A DNA stretch of 64,000 nucleotides, taken from contig NZ_AKJM01000123.1 of the NCBI RefSeq assembly GCF_000282335.1, forward strand, positions 16,780 to 80,779, read 5' to 3'. The stretch is from Pseudomonas sp. GM48 (GTDB taxonomy: Bacteria; Pseudomonadota; Gammaproteobacteria; Pseudomonadales; Pseudomonadaceae). Position numbers and translations under genes: made by a program. The notes beneath the pieces are model-generated. The model saw only the letters and a list, made by a program, of their open reading frames with translations. It had not been told where the DNA came from and did not search any database. Shown here piece by piece: positions 17,131 to 25,219 of the stretch (its first letter is position 1; every line of letters starts with the position of its first letter).

Positions 17131-17544
17131 TTACTGTATTTGTCGCCACATGATGCGACGGCTGCCGCCGGATTTTTCCATCCCCGGCGTATCGTCGCCA
17201 GTGGAATCGTTCACAACCCCGCCATTGTCGCTGGCATCCTGGGTCGAATGCTCTCCGATAAAGACCACGCCATCGGATAGCGCGTCCATGTTGTCGACCA
17301 CGCCATCGTCGTTGCTGTCGAGCATCTTAACGCCGATCGTAGCGGGCAGCTTCAGGCAGACGGCCTTCAACCCCTGATTGCTGTGGTAGAAACCGTACCA
17401 ATTGCCATTTGCCAGACAGGTTGGCCGGTTCAGCGCCGGCGAATCCGATGGCGTGGTGCCGTGCGCCAACACTGGCAGGTTAAGCGCGACTACGACCCCA
17501 AACAGTCGTGACCACAATCTGACCGGTCGCTCAGAACTTCGCAT
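17131..17544 (-). CDS. Mini-PilY: secreted 137-residue protein in the place of PilY1/PilY2
   Basis: A signal peptide (LWSRLFGVVVALNLPVLAHG, residues 10-29) is followed by NWYGFYHSNQGLKAVCLKL, a calcium-loop-like segment DSNDDGVVDNMD at 76-87 with acidic groups at positions 1, 3, 5, 9 and 12, and the end RRIMWRQIQ. These last parts resemble the C-terminal end of PilY1-type proteins. PilY1 is normally over 1000 residues with von Willebrand and beta-propeller domains, none of which is present. The gene overlaps pilX by 14 bases and pilE follows directly. It is either a large internal deletion of pilY1 that kept the frame, or a divergent pilY2-like gene. Confidence 0.6.
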   Translation of the reverse strand: MRSSERPVRLWSRLFGVVVALNLPVLAHGTTPSDSPALNRPTCLANGNWYGFYHSNQGLKAVCLKLPATIGVKMLDSNDDGVVDNMDALSDGVVFIGEHSTQDASDNGGVVNDSTGDDTPGMEKSGGSRRIMWRQIQ

Positions 17545-17995
17545 AGATGCTCTCCACCACGCTGCGCGAATGGCCTGCGATGCCTACCGCCGTTACCCGA
17601 TACAACGTCGCCGGGGTATTGATGGGCACATTCACCGCATTTCGACTGACACCGATGTTCTGCACGCCATAAAAGCCATTGCCCGATGCAATCCAGGTCA
17701 CTCCGGAAGTGGCGCTGAAGCCGGCAGCAGTAATCGTCGAAGACTCGGACGGTGGTGCACATTGAACGATGCCGCTGCAAACCGGCAGCGCATAACTGTC
17801 CCGTTGCACTGCACTCTCCCCCACCCGCAATGCCGCTTCAGCGCCTTGAAACGACTGGTTGCGCAAGGCGACGCTACCGGCCATTTTTTCCTGCAGGGTG
17901 GCGCTCTGCATCGATGAAAGACCAATCAGTGTCAGCAGGAGCAAGAACACCAGACTGACCAGCAGTGCCATGCCGCGTTGGGTGTAATACTTCAT
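17531..17995 (-). CDS. pilX: Minor type IV pilin PilX (154 aa)
   Basis: The N-terminus MKYYTQRGMALLVSLVFLLLLTLIGLSS has the prepilin Gly before Met and a long hydrophobic helix, but no Glu at mature position 5, as is normal for PilX. A PilX_N motif (QEKMAG, then RNQSFQGAEAALRVGE) follows at about 40-65. PilX is part of the minor-pilin complex at the pilus tip. I took ATG 17995 rather than 18016, because the leader is then the usual seven or eight residues. The downstream mini-PilY gene begins inside its last codons. Confidence 0.88.
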   Translation of the reverse strand: MKYYTQRGMALLVSLVFLLLLTLIGLSSMQSATLQEKMAGSVALRNQSFQGAEAALRVGESAVQRDSYALPVCSGIVQCAPPSESSTITAAGFSATSGVTWIASGNGFYGVQNIGVSRNAVNVPINTPATLYRVTAVGIAGHSRSVVESIYAKF

Positions 17996-18020
17996 GGCAG
18001 AACAATCCATTGGCACCCTC

Positions 18021-18728
18021 TCATGGCAAGCGATTGCGCAGAGCGGCCACGACGTTGAAGGTTTGATCGCTCACCCGGTGGTTCGGATCGAAGAGGGTCA
18101 GACTCAGGCGAACGCTACGAATCAGCGCGGGGTCCGGCGGGTTGCTGCTGTAGCGGGAAGCAGCCAGATCAGTGGCCGTGCTGGCCAGGCCAAAGCTCAC
18201 GTCAAAAGCACCTACGTTGTTCACCAATACCTGCGATGGTGCGTCCCCGCCCTTCATAAACAGTTGGTTTTTGCTGAAGCTGTAAATCAGCCGCCGTATC
18301 GGAAATGCCAATTGCCCTGCCACTGGAGTCGGACCGTCGCTGTAAGCCGTCGAATTGTCTAGACAGTCGGAAAGCACGGTCCAGTCCGGCTTGCCACCAT
18401 TGCCGCCGAAATCCGCCGTAACCAGAGTCAACTTGCGACTGCCATTGTCCCAACGGATCGGCGTTAGCTGGCTGGCATGGAAATCACCTTTCTTACTTGA
18501 ATCAGTGATCGTTTCCAGGCAACCGAACATCCCGACCATGCGGACCTCCTGAATCATTTTGCTCAACACGAAGCGTGCGTCCTCCTGCATGTTCGCGGCA
18601 GCATTCTGGCTGAGATAAGTGTTCTTGGCCGCGATGAAAACCTGTACCACGCCCAGCACCACAATCAGGCCCAATGCCAGGGCGATCAGCATCTCGACCA
18701 GGCCAAAGCCTTTGCTGCAACGGCTCAA
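18021..18728 (-). CDS. pilW: Minor type IV pilin PilW (235 aa)
   Basis: The leader ends in KGFGLVEMLIALALG, a prepilin cleavage site with Glu5 kept. The helix is followed by YLSQNAAANMQEDARFVLSKM, a segment typical of PilW, and a beta-rich C-terminal domain with two cysteine pairs. PilW belongs to the primer complex with FimU, PilV, PilX and PilE. Its start overlaps the pilV stop by four bases, which fits translational coupling. The frame is complete. Confidence 0.9.
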   Translation of the reverse strand: MSRCSKGFGLVEMLIALALGLIVVLGVVQVFIAAKNTYLSQNAAANMQEDARFVLSKMIQEVRMVGMFGCLETITDSSKKGDFHASQLTPIRWDNGSRKLTLVTADFGGNGGKPDWTVLSDCLDNSTAYSDGPTPVAGQLAFPIRRLIYSFSKNQLFMKGGDAPSQVLVNNVGAFDVSFGLASTATDLAASRYSSNPPDPALIRSVRLSLTLFDPNHRVSDQTFNVVAALRNRLP

Positions 18729-19174
18729 GGAGTCACCACCGGGTCGACGGCAGCGCGGCTGCTCAGGATGAAACTGCGCCGCGAGTCGGCAACATTCGCA
18801 GCCCGTGAGTCGTCCCAGGTAATCGTGATGGTGTACACCTGCTGATTGACGGCGACACTGCCCGTCGCGGTGGTGCCGAGTGAGCTGACTATATTGGATT
18901 TGAAGTCAAACAGGTCCTGATCCCGGGTAACGCCTGGATTGCCCGAAGCCTGCGGCGCAATGGTGTAGTCCGCAACGGCGTTGGCGCGAATGCGGTCCAG
19001 CATGTCGTAGGCGATAAAACTGGCCTGACTGGTCATGCGCGCGCTGTCCGTGTACTTCAGCGCATTGAGCTGGAACGCCGCCGCCCCCAGCAGACCCACT
19101 CCCAGAATGACTAACGCCACCAGGACTTCGACCAGCGTCATGCCCTCCTGCGTGCGGTTGCTCCATGCCTTCAT
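18725..19174 (-). CDS. pilV: Minor type IV pilin PilV (149 aa)
   Basis: The mature N-terminus follows EGMTLVEVLVALVILGVG, with Met in place of Phe at position 1, as in other PilV proteins, and with Glu5. The sequence FQLNALKYTDSARMTSQASF after the helix is the conserved PilV segment. I chose ATG 19174 (MKAWSNRTQEG), giving a short basic leader, over the longer frame to 19213. It overlaps fimU by four bases. Confidence 0.88.
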   Translation of the reverse strand: MKAWSNRTQEGMTLVEVLVALVILGVGLLGAAAFQLNALKYTDSARMTSQASFIAYDMLDRIRANAVADYTIAPQASGNPGVTRDQDLFDFKSNIVSSLGTTATGSVAVNQQVYTITITWDDSRAANVADSRRSFILSSRAAVDPVVTP

Positions 19175-19644
19175 CCGCAACTCCCACCCAATAGAATTCG
19201 TCCGTTCAAACACACTGTCAGCATCCTGCTTTGCGCTCCCCGTCCATAGCTGATCACCACCTCTGAAGACGATGATGACAACCCGCCCATACTGTTGAAA
19301 TCGATGGCAGTCACGCCTGAGGTTAGCGCCAGAGTTGCGCCGCTGCTCATCGCCGGAACAACCCGTAATACTTTGGCCAAAGCGTCAGTACCGTCGTAAA
19401 CCGTCAGCTCCCCACTCCAGACATCCCCACCGGCTGTCGGGCGCACCCGTGTTGTATTGCCCCGCTCAATGGCTTCGAGCCGGGCAAAATTCAGGGTTCG
19501 TTGCAGGTCAACGATTTCGGTATCGGCCCTGGTTGTTTGCGTCGAGCGGGTAAACGCCGGGACAGCCAGAGTCAGCAGAATCAGCAGGATCGCGATCGCG
19601 ACCAGCAACTCGATCAGCGTGAAACCTTTTGTACGATGATCCAT
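19171..19644 (-). CDS. fimU: Minor type IV pilin FimU (GspH type, 157 aa)
   Basis: ATG 19644 gives MDHRTKGFTLIELLVAIAIL, a classic prepilin leader with cleavage after Gly7 and Glu5 in the mature part. A GspH domain follows (NFARLEAIERGNTTRVRPT), ending in a C-terminal disulfide (MLTVCLNG and GGSCG). FimU links the tip complex to the major pilin. It is the first gene of the minor-pilin operon on the minus strand. The start codon is about 130 bases from the divergent fimT start, and that gap must hold both promoters. I saw no clear sigma-54 site there. Confidence 0.88.
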   Translation of the reverse strand: MDHRTKGFTLIELLVAIAILLILLTLAVPAFTRSTQTTRADTEIVDLQRTLNFARLEAIERGNTTRVRPTAGGDVWSGELTVYDGTDALAKVLRVVPAMSSGATLALTSGVTAIDFNSMGGLSSSSSEVVISYGRGAQSRMLTVCLNGRILLGGSCG

Positions 19645-19774
19645 CGGGGCCTTCTGTTTTCTTCGGCTATACCTGCTTTTACGCGGCACAACATTCACGC
19701 GATGCGGTGCGTTTGCGTTGCCATTTATCGCGCAGGGATTGCGCGAGCCACAGCACGCCACGGAGGGGGATGTC

Positions 19775-20332
19775 ATGCGGCAACAAGGCTTCAGCCTGAT
19801 CGAACTGCTCATGGGACTGGCAATTACAGGAATTGTTCTGCATCTGGTCACTCCGGCGTTCGCAACGCTGATCGAGTCGAACCAAAGGGAGCAGGCGGCG
19901 CAGGCTCTTTTCAGTGGAATTCGCACCGCCCGAACCGAAGCCATCGTCCGTAACCAGGCCGTGGTGATTCACGCCATCGATGGCGACTGGAGCCAGGGCT
20001 GGCGGATCATTCTGGATATCAGCGGCAAGGGCGATAAGGACAGTAACAATCTACTGTTGGCCGAACGTCGGAGCGGCACACGAGTGCCGATTGCGGGGAA
20101 CGGTCCGATCGATCGTTTCGTACGATTCAGTGGCCAGGGCGAGCCACTGTTTGCCAACGGTCAATGGCAAGGAGGGACATTACACATTTGTGCAGTCCGC
20201 GAACCGGTGAGCAAACACCAAGTGGTACTGGCACCGACCGGCCGCGTCAGCCTGCGCAGCGATGAGGCTGAGCAGGCGTTATGCGAAGAAAGGAAAAAAC
20301 TCAGAGCAATGAACGAACGCGCAGCTCTTTAG
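19775..20332 (+). CDS. fimT: Prepilin-like protein FimT (GspH family, 185 aa)
   Basis: The ATG at 19775 lies behind a strong ribosome site (GGAGGGGG) and gives MRQQGFSLIELLMGLAITG, a prepilin leader with Glu5. The GspH core shows ARTEAIVRNQAVVIHA near residue 50 and the C-terminal LAPTGRVSLR. FimT in other species binds DNA and promotes uptake through its basic C-terminal tail; here the end reads EERKKLRAMNERAAL, which is basic. Its last 32 bases overlap the 3' end of ispH on the other strand. Confidence 0.85.
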   Translation: MRQQGFSLIELLMGLAITGIVLHLVTPAFATLIESNQREQAAQALFSGIRTARTEAIVRNQAVVIHAIDGDWSQGWRIILDISGKGDKDSNNLLLAERRSGTRVPIAGNGPIDRFVRFSGQGEPLFANGQWQGGTLHICAVREPVSKHQVVLAPTGRVSLRSDEAEQALCEERKKLRAMNERAAL

Positions 20333-21248
20333 GCATCGAGAACGTGATGTTCTCCTCGCGACCGGCCAGTTCATCGGCACCGGTGGCACCCCAGGCCTGC
20401 AACTGCTGGATCACGCCGCGCACCAGGACTTCCGGGGCGGATGCGCCAGCGGTGATGCCGATACGCTCGACACCGTCGAACCAGCTCTTTTGCAGGTCTT
20501 CGGCACCGTCGATCAGGTAGGCCGGAGTGGACATGCGTTCTGCCAATTCGCGCAAGCGATTGGAGTTGGAGCTGTTCGGGCTGCCGACCACCAGCACCAC
20601 GTCGCACTCGTCGGCCAGTTGCTTGACCGCGTCCTGACGGTTTTGCGTGGCGTAGCAAATGTCGTCCTTGCGCGGTCCGCCGATGGCCGGGAAGCGTGAA
20701 CGCAGGGCGTCGATGACGCGGCTGGTATCGTCCATCGAGAGTGTGGTCTGGGTCACGAACGCGAGTTTTTCAGGGTTTTTCACCTGCAACGCCGCGACAT
20801 CTTTCTCGTCTTCGACCAGGTAGATCGCGCCGCCATTGCTGCCGTCGTACTGGCCCATGGTGCCTTCGACTTCCGGGTGACCGGCGTGGCCGATGAGAAT
20901 GCACTCACGGCCGTCACGGCTGTAACGCGCCACTTCGATGTGGACTTTGGTCACCAGCGGGCATGTGGCGTCGAACACTTTCAGCCCACGGCCAGCCGCT
21001 TCGCTACGCACGGCTTGGGAAACGCCGTGAGCACTGAAGATCACGATGACGTCGTCCGGCACCTGATCCAGCTCTTCGACGAAGACCGCGCCACGGGAGC
21101 GCAGGTCTTCGACCACGAACTTGTTGTGGACCACTTCGTGGCGCACGTAGATCGGCGGCCCGAAGACTTCCAGGGCGCGGTTGACGATTTCGATCGCCCG
21201 GTCCACACCGGCACAGAAGCCACGGGGGTTGGCGAGTTTGATTTGCAT
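20301..21248 (-). CDS. ispH: 4-hydroxy-3-methylbut-2-enyl diphosphate reductase IspH (315 aa)
   Basis: This is the last step of the MEP pathway, forming IPP and DMAPP with a 4Fe-4S cluster. The three cluster cysteines are visible: Cys12 (NPRGFCAGVDRA), Cys96 (DATCPLVTKVH) and the one in ICYATQNRQ near 197. The substrate contacts AHGVSQ and PNSSNSNRL are also present. I used ATG 21248 (MQIKLANPRG); the longer frame to 21314 reaches into the REP-containing gap. It is separated from fkpB by the REP pair at 21331-21422 and is the most distal gene of the ribF-ileS-lspA-fkpB-ispH series. It equals PA4557. Confidence 0.97.
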   Translation of the reverse strand: MQIKLANPRGFCAGVDRAIEIVNRALEVFGPPIYVRHEVVHNKFVVEDLRSRGAVFVEELDQVPDDVIVIFSAHGVSQAVRSEAAGRGLKVFDATCPLVTKVHIEVARYSRDGRECILIGHAGHPEVEGTMGQYDGSNGGAIYLVEDEKDVAALQVKNPEKLAFVTQTTLSMDDTSRVIDALRSRFPAIGGPRKDDICYATQNRQDAVKQLADECDVVLVVGSPNSSNSNRLRELAERMSTPAYLIDGAEDLQKSWFDGVERIGITAGASAPEVLVRGVIQQLQAWGATGADELAGREENITFSMPKELRVRSLL

Positions 21249-21330
21249 GCTGTGCCTCGTGTCTTGCGCGCGAAAAATGGTAATGCCCTGCTGTTCATCG
21301 AACACAGTGTTCAAGAACAGCGAGGGTTTA

Positions 21331-21422
21331 ATGTGGGAGCGGGCTTGCTCGCGAAAGCGGTGTGTCAGACGACATCAATGTTGAATGTCAGTCAGCATTC
21401 GCGAGCAAGCCCGCTCCCACAT
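21331..21422. repeat. REP pair, inverted, GTGGGAGCGGGC type
   Basis: The outer units are ATGTGGGAGCGGGCTTGCTC and its complement at the other end. The spacer contains TCAATGTTGAATG-type sequence like other pairs here. It lies between fkpB and ispH inside an operon-like series. Confidence 0.9.
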
Positions 21423-21424
21423 TT

Positions 21425-21877
21425 TTACAGTGCTTTGACGGAAATGATTTCCACGTCAAAGGTCAGCGTCTTGCCTGCCAGCGGGTGGTTGAAGTCGATG
21501 GTCACTTGCGCGTCGTCGAACTCTTTAACCACGCCCGGCAATTCAGTATTGGCCGCATCGTTGAAGATCACCAGCAAACCTGGCGACAGTTCCATGTCCT
21601 GGAACTGCGAGCGCGGGATGATCTGCACGTTTTGCGGGTTGGGCTGGCCGAAGGCGTTTTCCGGCTCGATGCTCAGCGTCCGCTTGTCACCGGCCTTGAA
21701 ACCGAACAGGGCCGCTTCGAAACCTGGCAACAGGTTGCCATCACCGACCTTGAAGGTCGCCGGGGCCTTGTCGAAGGTGCTGTCCACCGTGTCGCCGTTC
21801 TCCAGGCGCAATGCGAAATGCAAGGTGACTTCCGTGTTCTGGCCGATGCGTTGCTCAGCCAATACCTGTTCAGTCAT
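21425..21877 (-). CDS. fkpB: FKBP-type peptidyl-prolyl isomerase FkpB/SlpA (150 aa)
   Basis: This is an SlyD-like cytosolic prolyl isomerase with an IF (insert-in-flap) domain. Family features are HFALRLENGDTVDSTF at the N-terminus, GFEAALFGFKAGDKRTLSI, ENAFGQPNPQNVQIIPRSQF and VDFNHPLAGKTLTFDVEII at the C-terminus. The metal-binding His-rich tail of SlyD is absent, which marks it as FkpB. Its start overlaps lspA by eight bases. The neighbourhood lspA-fkpB-ispH is conserved in E. coli as well. Confidence 0.93.
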   Translation of the reverse strand: MTEQVLAEQRIGQNTEVTLHFALRLENGDTVDSTFDKAPATFKVGDGNLLPGFEAALFGFKAGDKRTLSIEPENAFGQPNPQNVQIIPRSQFQDMELSPGLLVIFNDAANTELPGVVKEFDDAQVTIDFNHPLAGKTLTFDVEIISVKAL

Positions 21878-22382
21878 GAACGGTTTCTCCGGTCTTTTTA
21901 CTTTTGAACATATCCAGTGCCAGCATCACCGCACCAACGGTAATTGCGCTGTCGGCAAAGTTGAACGCCGGGAAATACCAGCGGTTCTGCCAATGCACCA
22001 GGATGAAATCGATCACATGGCCCAGGGCAATGCGGTCATACAGATTGCCCAGCGCGCCACCAAGCACCAGGGCCAGCGCGACCGCCAGCCAGGTTTCGTT
22101 GCGCCCCAGACGCTTGAGCCACACTACCAGCACCGCACTGACCACAACCGCAATCAGCGCGAACAGCCAGCGCTGCCAGCCGGAGCTGTCAGCCAGGAAG
22201 CTGAAGGCCGCGCCAGTGTTGTAGGCCAGGGTCCAGCTGAAGTAATCGGGGATGATTACGATCTGCTGGTACATCTGGAGCTTGCCTTCGAAGTAGAACT
22301 TGCTGGCCTGGTCGATGACCAGGACCAACAAGCTCAACCAGAGCCAGCTCAGCCGTCCGAAACGGCCAACGGCATTAGGCAT
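21870..22382 (-). CDS. lspA: Lipoprotein signal peptidase LspA (170 aa)
   Basis: LspA cuts the signal peptide from diacylated prolipoproteins in the inner membrane. Four membrane helices can be seen. The catalytic aspartates are in NLYDRIALGHVIDF and in FNFADSAITVG, the conserved boxes C and D. The gene overlaps ileS by eight bases at its start and fkpB by eight bases at its end. The lipoproteins it would process in this window include BamD and the protein at 36536. Confidence 0.95.
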   Translation of the reverse strand: MPNAVGRFGRLSWLWLSLLVLVIDQASKFYFEGKLQMYQQIVIIPDYFSWTLAYNTGAAFSFLADSSGWQRWLFALIAVVVSAVLVVWLKRLGRNETWLAVALALVLGGALGNLYDRIALGHVIDFILVHWQNRWYFPAFNFADSAITVGAVMLALDMFKSKKTGETVHD

Positions 22383-25206
22383 AGTGACGAACCTCGCCAG
22401 CGCCGCTGATGTTGTCGACGCAACGACCGCAGATTTCCGGATGCTCCGGGTTCACGCCGACGTCTTCACGGCAGTGCCAGCAACGGGCGCACTTGACGTG
22501 GCTCGACTTGACGATTTTCAGCTTCAGGCCGCTGACTTCGGTGACCACGGCATCGGCCGGTGCCTGCGCCAATGGCGCGACACTGGCGGTCGAAGTGATC
22601 AGCACGAAACGCAGTTCGTTGCTCAGCTTGGCCAGGTCGGCGGTCAGCGCGTCTTCGGCGAACAGCGTCACTTCGGCTTGCAGGTTGCCACCGACAGCCT
22701 TGGCTGCACGCTGGATTTCCATCTCTTTGTTGACCGCAACCTTCACTTCCATGATGCGGTCCCAGTAGGCGCGACCCAGCTCGAAACCTTCCGGCAGTTC
22801 GCTCAGGCCCTCGTACCAGGTATTGAGCATGACGGACTCGTTACGCTCGCCCGGCAGGTACTGCCACAGTTCGTCGGCGGTGAACGCCAGGATCGGCGCG
22901 ATCCAGCGCACCAGCGCTTCGGAGATGTGGAACAGCGCGGTCTGGCAGGAACGGCGGGCCTTGCTGTCGGCACCGGTGGTGTACTGGCGATCCTTGATGA
23001 TGTCGAGGTAGAAACCACCCAGCTCCTGCACGCAGAAGTTGTGGATCTTCGAGTACACGTTCCAGAAGCGGTATTCGCCGTAGTGCTCTTGCAGTTCACG
23101 CTGCAGCAGCAGGGTGCGATCCACGGCCCAACGGTCCAGCGCCAGCATTTCTTCAGCCGGCAGCAGGTCGGTGGCCGGGTTGAAGCCGGTCAGGTTGGAA
23201 AGCAGGAAGCGTGCGGTGTTACGGATACGCCGATAGGCATCCGCACTGCGTTGCAGGATCTGCTCGGAAACCGCCATTTCACCCGAGTAATCGGTAGAGG
23301 CAACCCACAGACGCATGATGTCGGCGCCCAGGGTGTCGTTGACTTTCTGGGGCGCAATCACGTTGCCCAAAGACTTGGACATCTTGCGGCCGGACTCGTC
23401 GACAGTGAAGCCGTGGGTCAGCAGTTCGCGATACGGTGCGTGGTTGTCGATGGCGCAACCGGTCAGCAGCGACGAGTGGAACCAGCCACGGTGTTGGTCC
23501 GAGCCTTCCAGGTACAGGTCGGCGCGCGGGCCGGTTTCGTGGCCCATCGGGTGCGAACCGCGCAGGACGTGCCAGTGCGTTGTGCCCGAGTCGAACCAGA
23601 CGTCCAGGGTGTCGCTGATCTTGTCGTACTGCGGCGCTTCATCACCCAGCAGTTCGGCGGCGTCCAGCTTGAACCAGGCCTCGATGCCTTCGACTTCGAC
23701 GCGCTTGGCAACTTCTTCCATCAGTTCGACGGTGCGCGGGTGCAGTTCGCCGCTTTCCTTGTTCAGGAAGAACGGGATCGGCACACCCCAGTTGCGCTGA
23801 CGGGAAATGCACCAGTCCGGACGGTTGGCGATCATCGAGTGCAGGCGCGCCTGGCCCCAGGCCGGAACGAACCGGGTGTCTTCGATGGCTTTGAGCGAGC
23901 GCTGGCGCAGGGTGTCGCCGGTGGTCGGCTGCTTGTCCATGCCGATGAACCACTGCGCGGTGGCGCGGTAGATCAGCGGGGTCTTGTGGCGCCAGCAGTG
24001 CATGTAGCTGTGTTCGATGATGGTGGTGTGCAGCAGCGCACCGACTTCGGTCAGCTTGTCGACGATGGCCGGGTTGGCCTTCCAGATGAACTGGCCGCCG
24101 AAGAACTCCAGCGACGGCACGTAAACGCCGTTGCTCTGGACCGGGTTGAGGATATCGTCGTTGACCATGCCGTACTTCTTGCAGGTCACGAAGTCGTCCA
24201 CGCCGTAGGCTGGCGAGGAGTGAACCACGCCGGTGCCGGCGCCCAGTTCAACGTAGTCGGCCAGGTAAACCGGGGACAGACGGTCGTAGAACGGGTGACG
24301 GAAGTTGATCAGTTCCAGCGCGGAACCGGCGGCGGTAGCGATGACCGAGCCTTCCAGCGAGTAGCGCGCCAGGCACGATTCGACCAGTTCTTCAGCCAGG
24401 ACCAGCAACTTGTCGCCGACGTCGACCAGGGCGTAGTTGAATTCCGGATGGACGTTCAGCGCCTGGTTGGCCGGGATGGTCCACGGGGTGGTGGTCCAGA
24501 TCACGATCGAAGCCGGTTTGCCCAGGGTTGGCAGACCGAAGGCGGCAGCCAGTTTGGCTTCGTCGGCAATCGGGAAGGCCACGTCGATGGTCGAGGATTT
24601 CTTGTTTTCGTACTCGACTTCCGCTTCGGCCAGGGCCGAACCGCAATCGAAGCACCAGTTCACAGGCTTCAAGCCCTTGAACACGAAACCGCCCTTGACG
24701 ATTTCGGCGAGGGCACGGATTTCACCGGCCTCGTTCTTGAAATCCATGGTCTTGTACGGGTTGGCGAAGTCGCCCAGCACGCCCAGGCGGATGAACTCGG
24801 ACTTCTGGCCTTCGATCTGCTCGGTGGCGTAGGCCCGGCACAGTTCGCGGGTTTTGTCCGCGCCCAGGTTCTTGCCGTGGGTCACTTCGACTTTGTGCTC
24901 GATCGGCAGGCCGTGGCAGTCCCAGCCCGGAACATAAGGCGCGTCGAACCCCGACAGGGTCTTCGAGCGGATGATCATGTCCTTGAGAATCTTGTTCAGC
25001 GCATGACCGATGTGAATCGAACCGTTGGCGTAGGGAGGGCCGTCGTGCAGGACGAACTTCGGACGATCCTTGCCAATCTCGCGCAACTTTCCGTACAGGC
25101 CAATACTGTCCCAGCGCTGCAGGATCTGCGGTTCGCGCTGTGGCAGGCCGGCCTTCATTGGGAAGGCGGTGTCCGGAAGGTTTAGCGTGGCTTTATAGTC
25201 GGTCAT
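22375..25206 (-). CDS. ileS: Isoleucyl-tRNA synthetase (943 aa)
   Basis: A class I aminoacyl-tRNA synthetase that charges tRNA-Ile and edits valine. HIGH appears as HIGHALNK near residue 63, the editing domain includes WTTTPWTIPANQA, and KMSKS as GRKMSKSLGN near 602. The C-terminal zinc knuckle CARCWHCR...CGRCVDN is complete. Length and zinc finger indicate the standard bacterial, mupirocin-sensitive type. It follows ribF by 13 bases and overlaps lspA. Confidence 0.98.
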   Translation of the reverse strand: MTDYKATLNLPDTAFPMKAGLPQREPQILQRWDSIGLYGKLREIGKDRPKFVLHDGPPYANGSIHIGHALNKILKDMIIRSKTLSGFDAPYVPGWDCHGLPIEHKVEVTHGKNLGADKTRELCRAYATEQIEGQKSEFIRLGVLGDFANPYKTMDFKNEAGEIRALAEIVKGGFVFKGLKPVNWCFDCGSALAEAEVEYENKKSSTIDVAFPIADEAKLAAAFGLPTLGKPASIVIWTTTPWTIPANQALNVHPEFNYALVDVGDKLLVLAEELVESCLARYSLEGSVIATAAGSALELINFRHPFYDRLSPVYLADYVELGAGTGVVHSSPAYGVDDFVTCKKYGMVNDDILNPVQSNGVYVPSLEFFGGQFIWKANPAIVDKLTEVGALLHTTIIEHSYMHCWRHKTPLIYRATAQWFIGMDKQPTTGDTLRQRSLKAIEDTRFVPAWGQARLHSMIANRPDWCISRQRNWGVPIPFFLNKESGELHPRTVELMEEVAKRVEVEGIEAWFKLDAAELLGDEAPQYDKISDTLDVWFDSGTTHWHVLRGSHPMGHETGPRADLYLEGSDQHRGWFHSSLLTGCAIDNHAPYRELLTHGFTVDESGRKMSKSLGNVIAPQKVNDTLGADIMRLWVASTDYSGEMAVSEQILQRSADAYRRIRNTARFLLSNLTGFNPATDLLPAEEMLALDRWAVDRTLLLQRELQEHYGEYRFWNVYSKIHNFCVQELGGFYLDIIKDRQYTTGADSKARRSCQTALFHISEALVRWIAPILAFTADELWQYLPGERNESVMLNTWYEGLSELPEGFELGRAYWDRIMEVKVAVNKEMEIQRAAKAVGGNLQAEVTLFAEDALTADLAKLSNELRFVLITSTASVAPLAQAPADAVVTEVSGLKLKIVKSSHVKCARCWHCREDVGVNPEHPEICGRCVDNISGAGEVRHYA

Positions 25207-25219
25207 TTAAGGCTCTTCA

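Noticed and set aside
22300..25185. A 961-codon frame opposite ileS
   Set aside because: It is the antisense shadow of a high-GC gene with strong third-position bias; its protein is rich in Val, Gln, Arg and His with no domain, while ileS on the other strand is complete.
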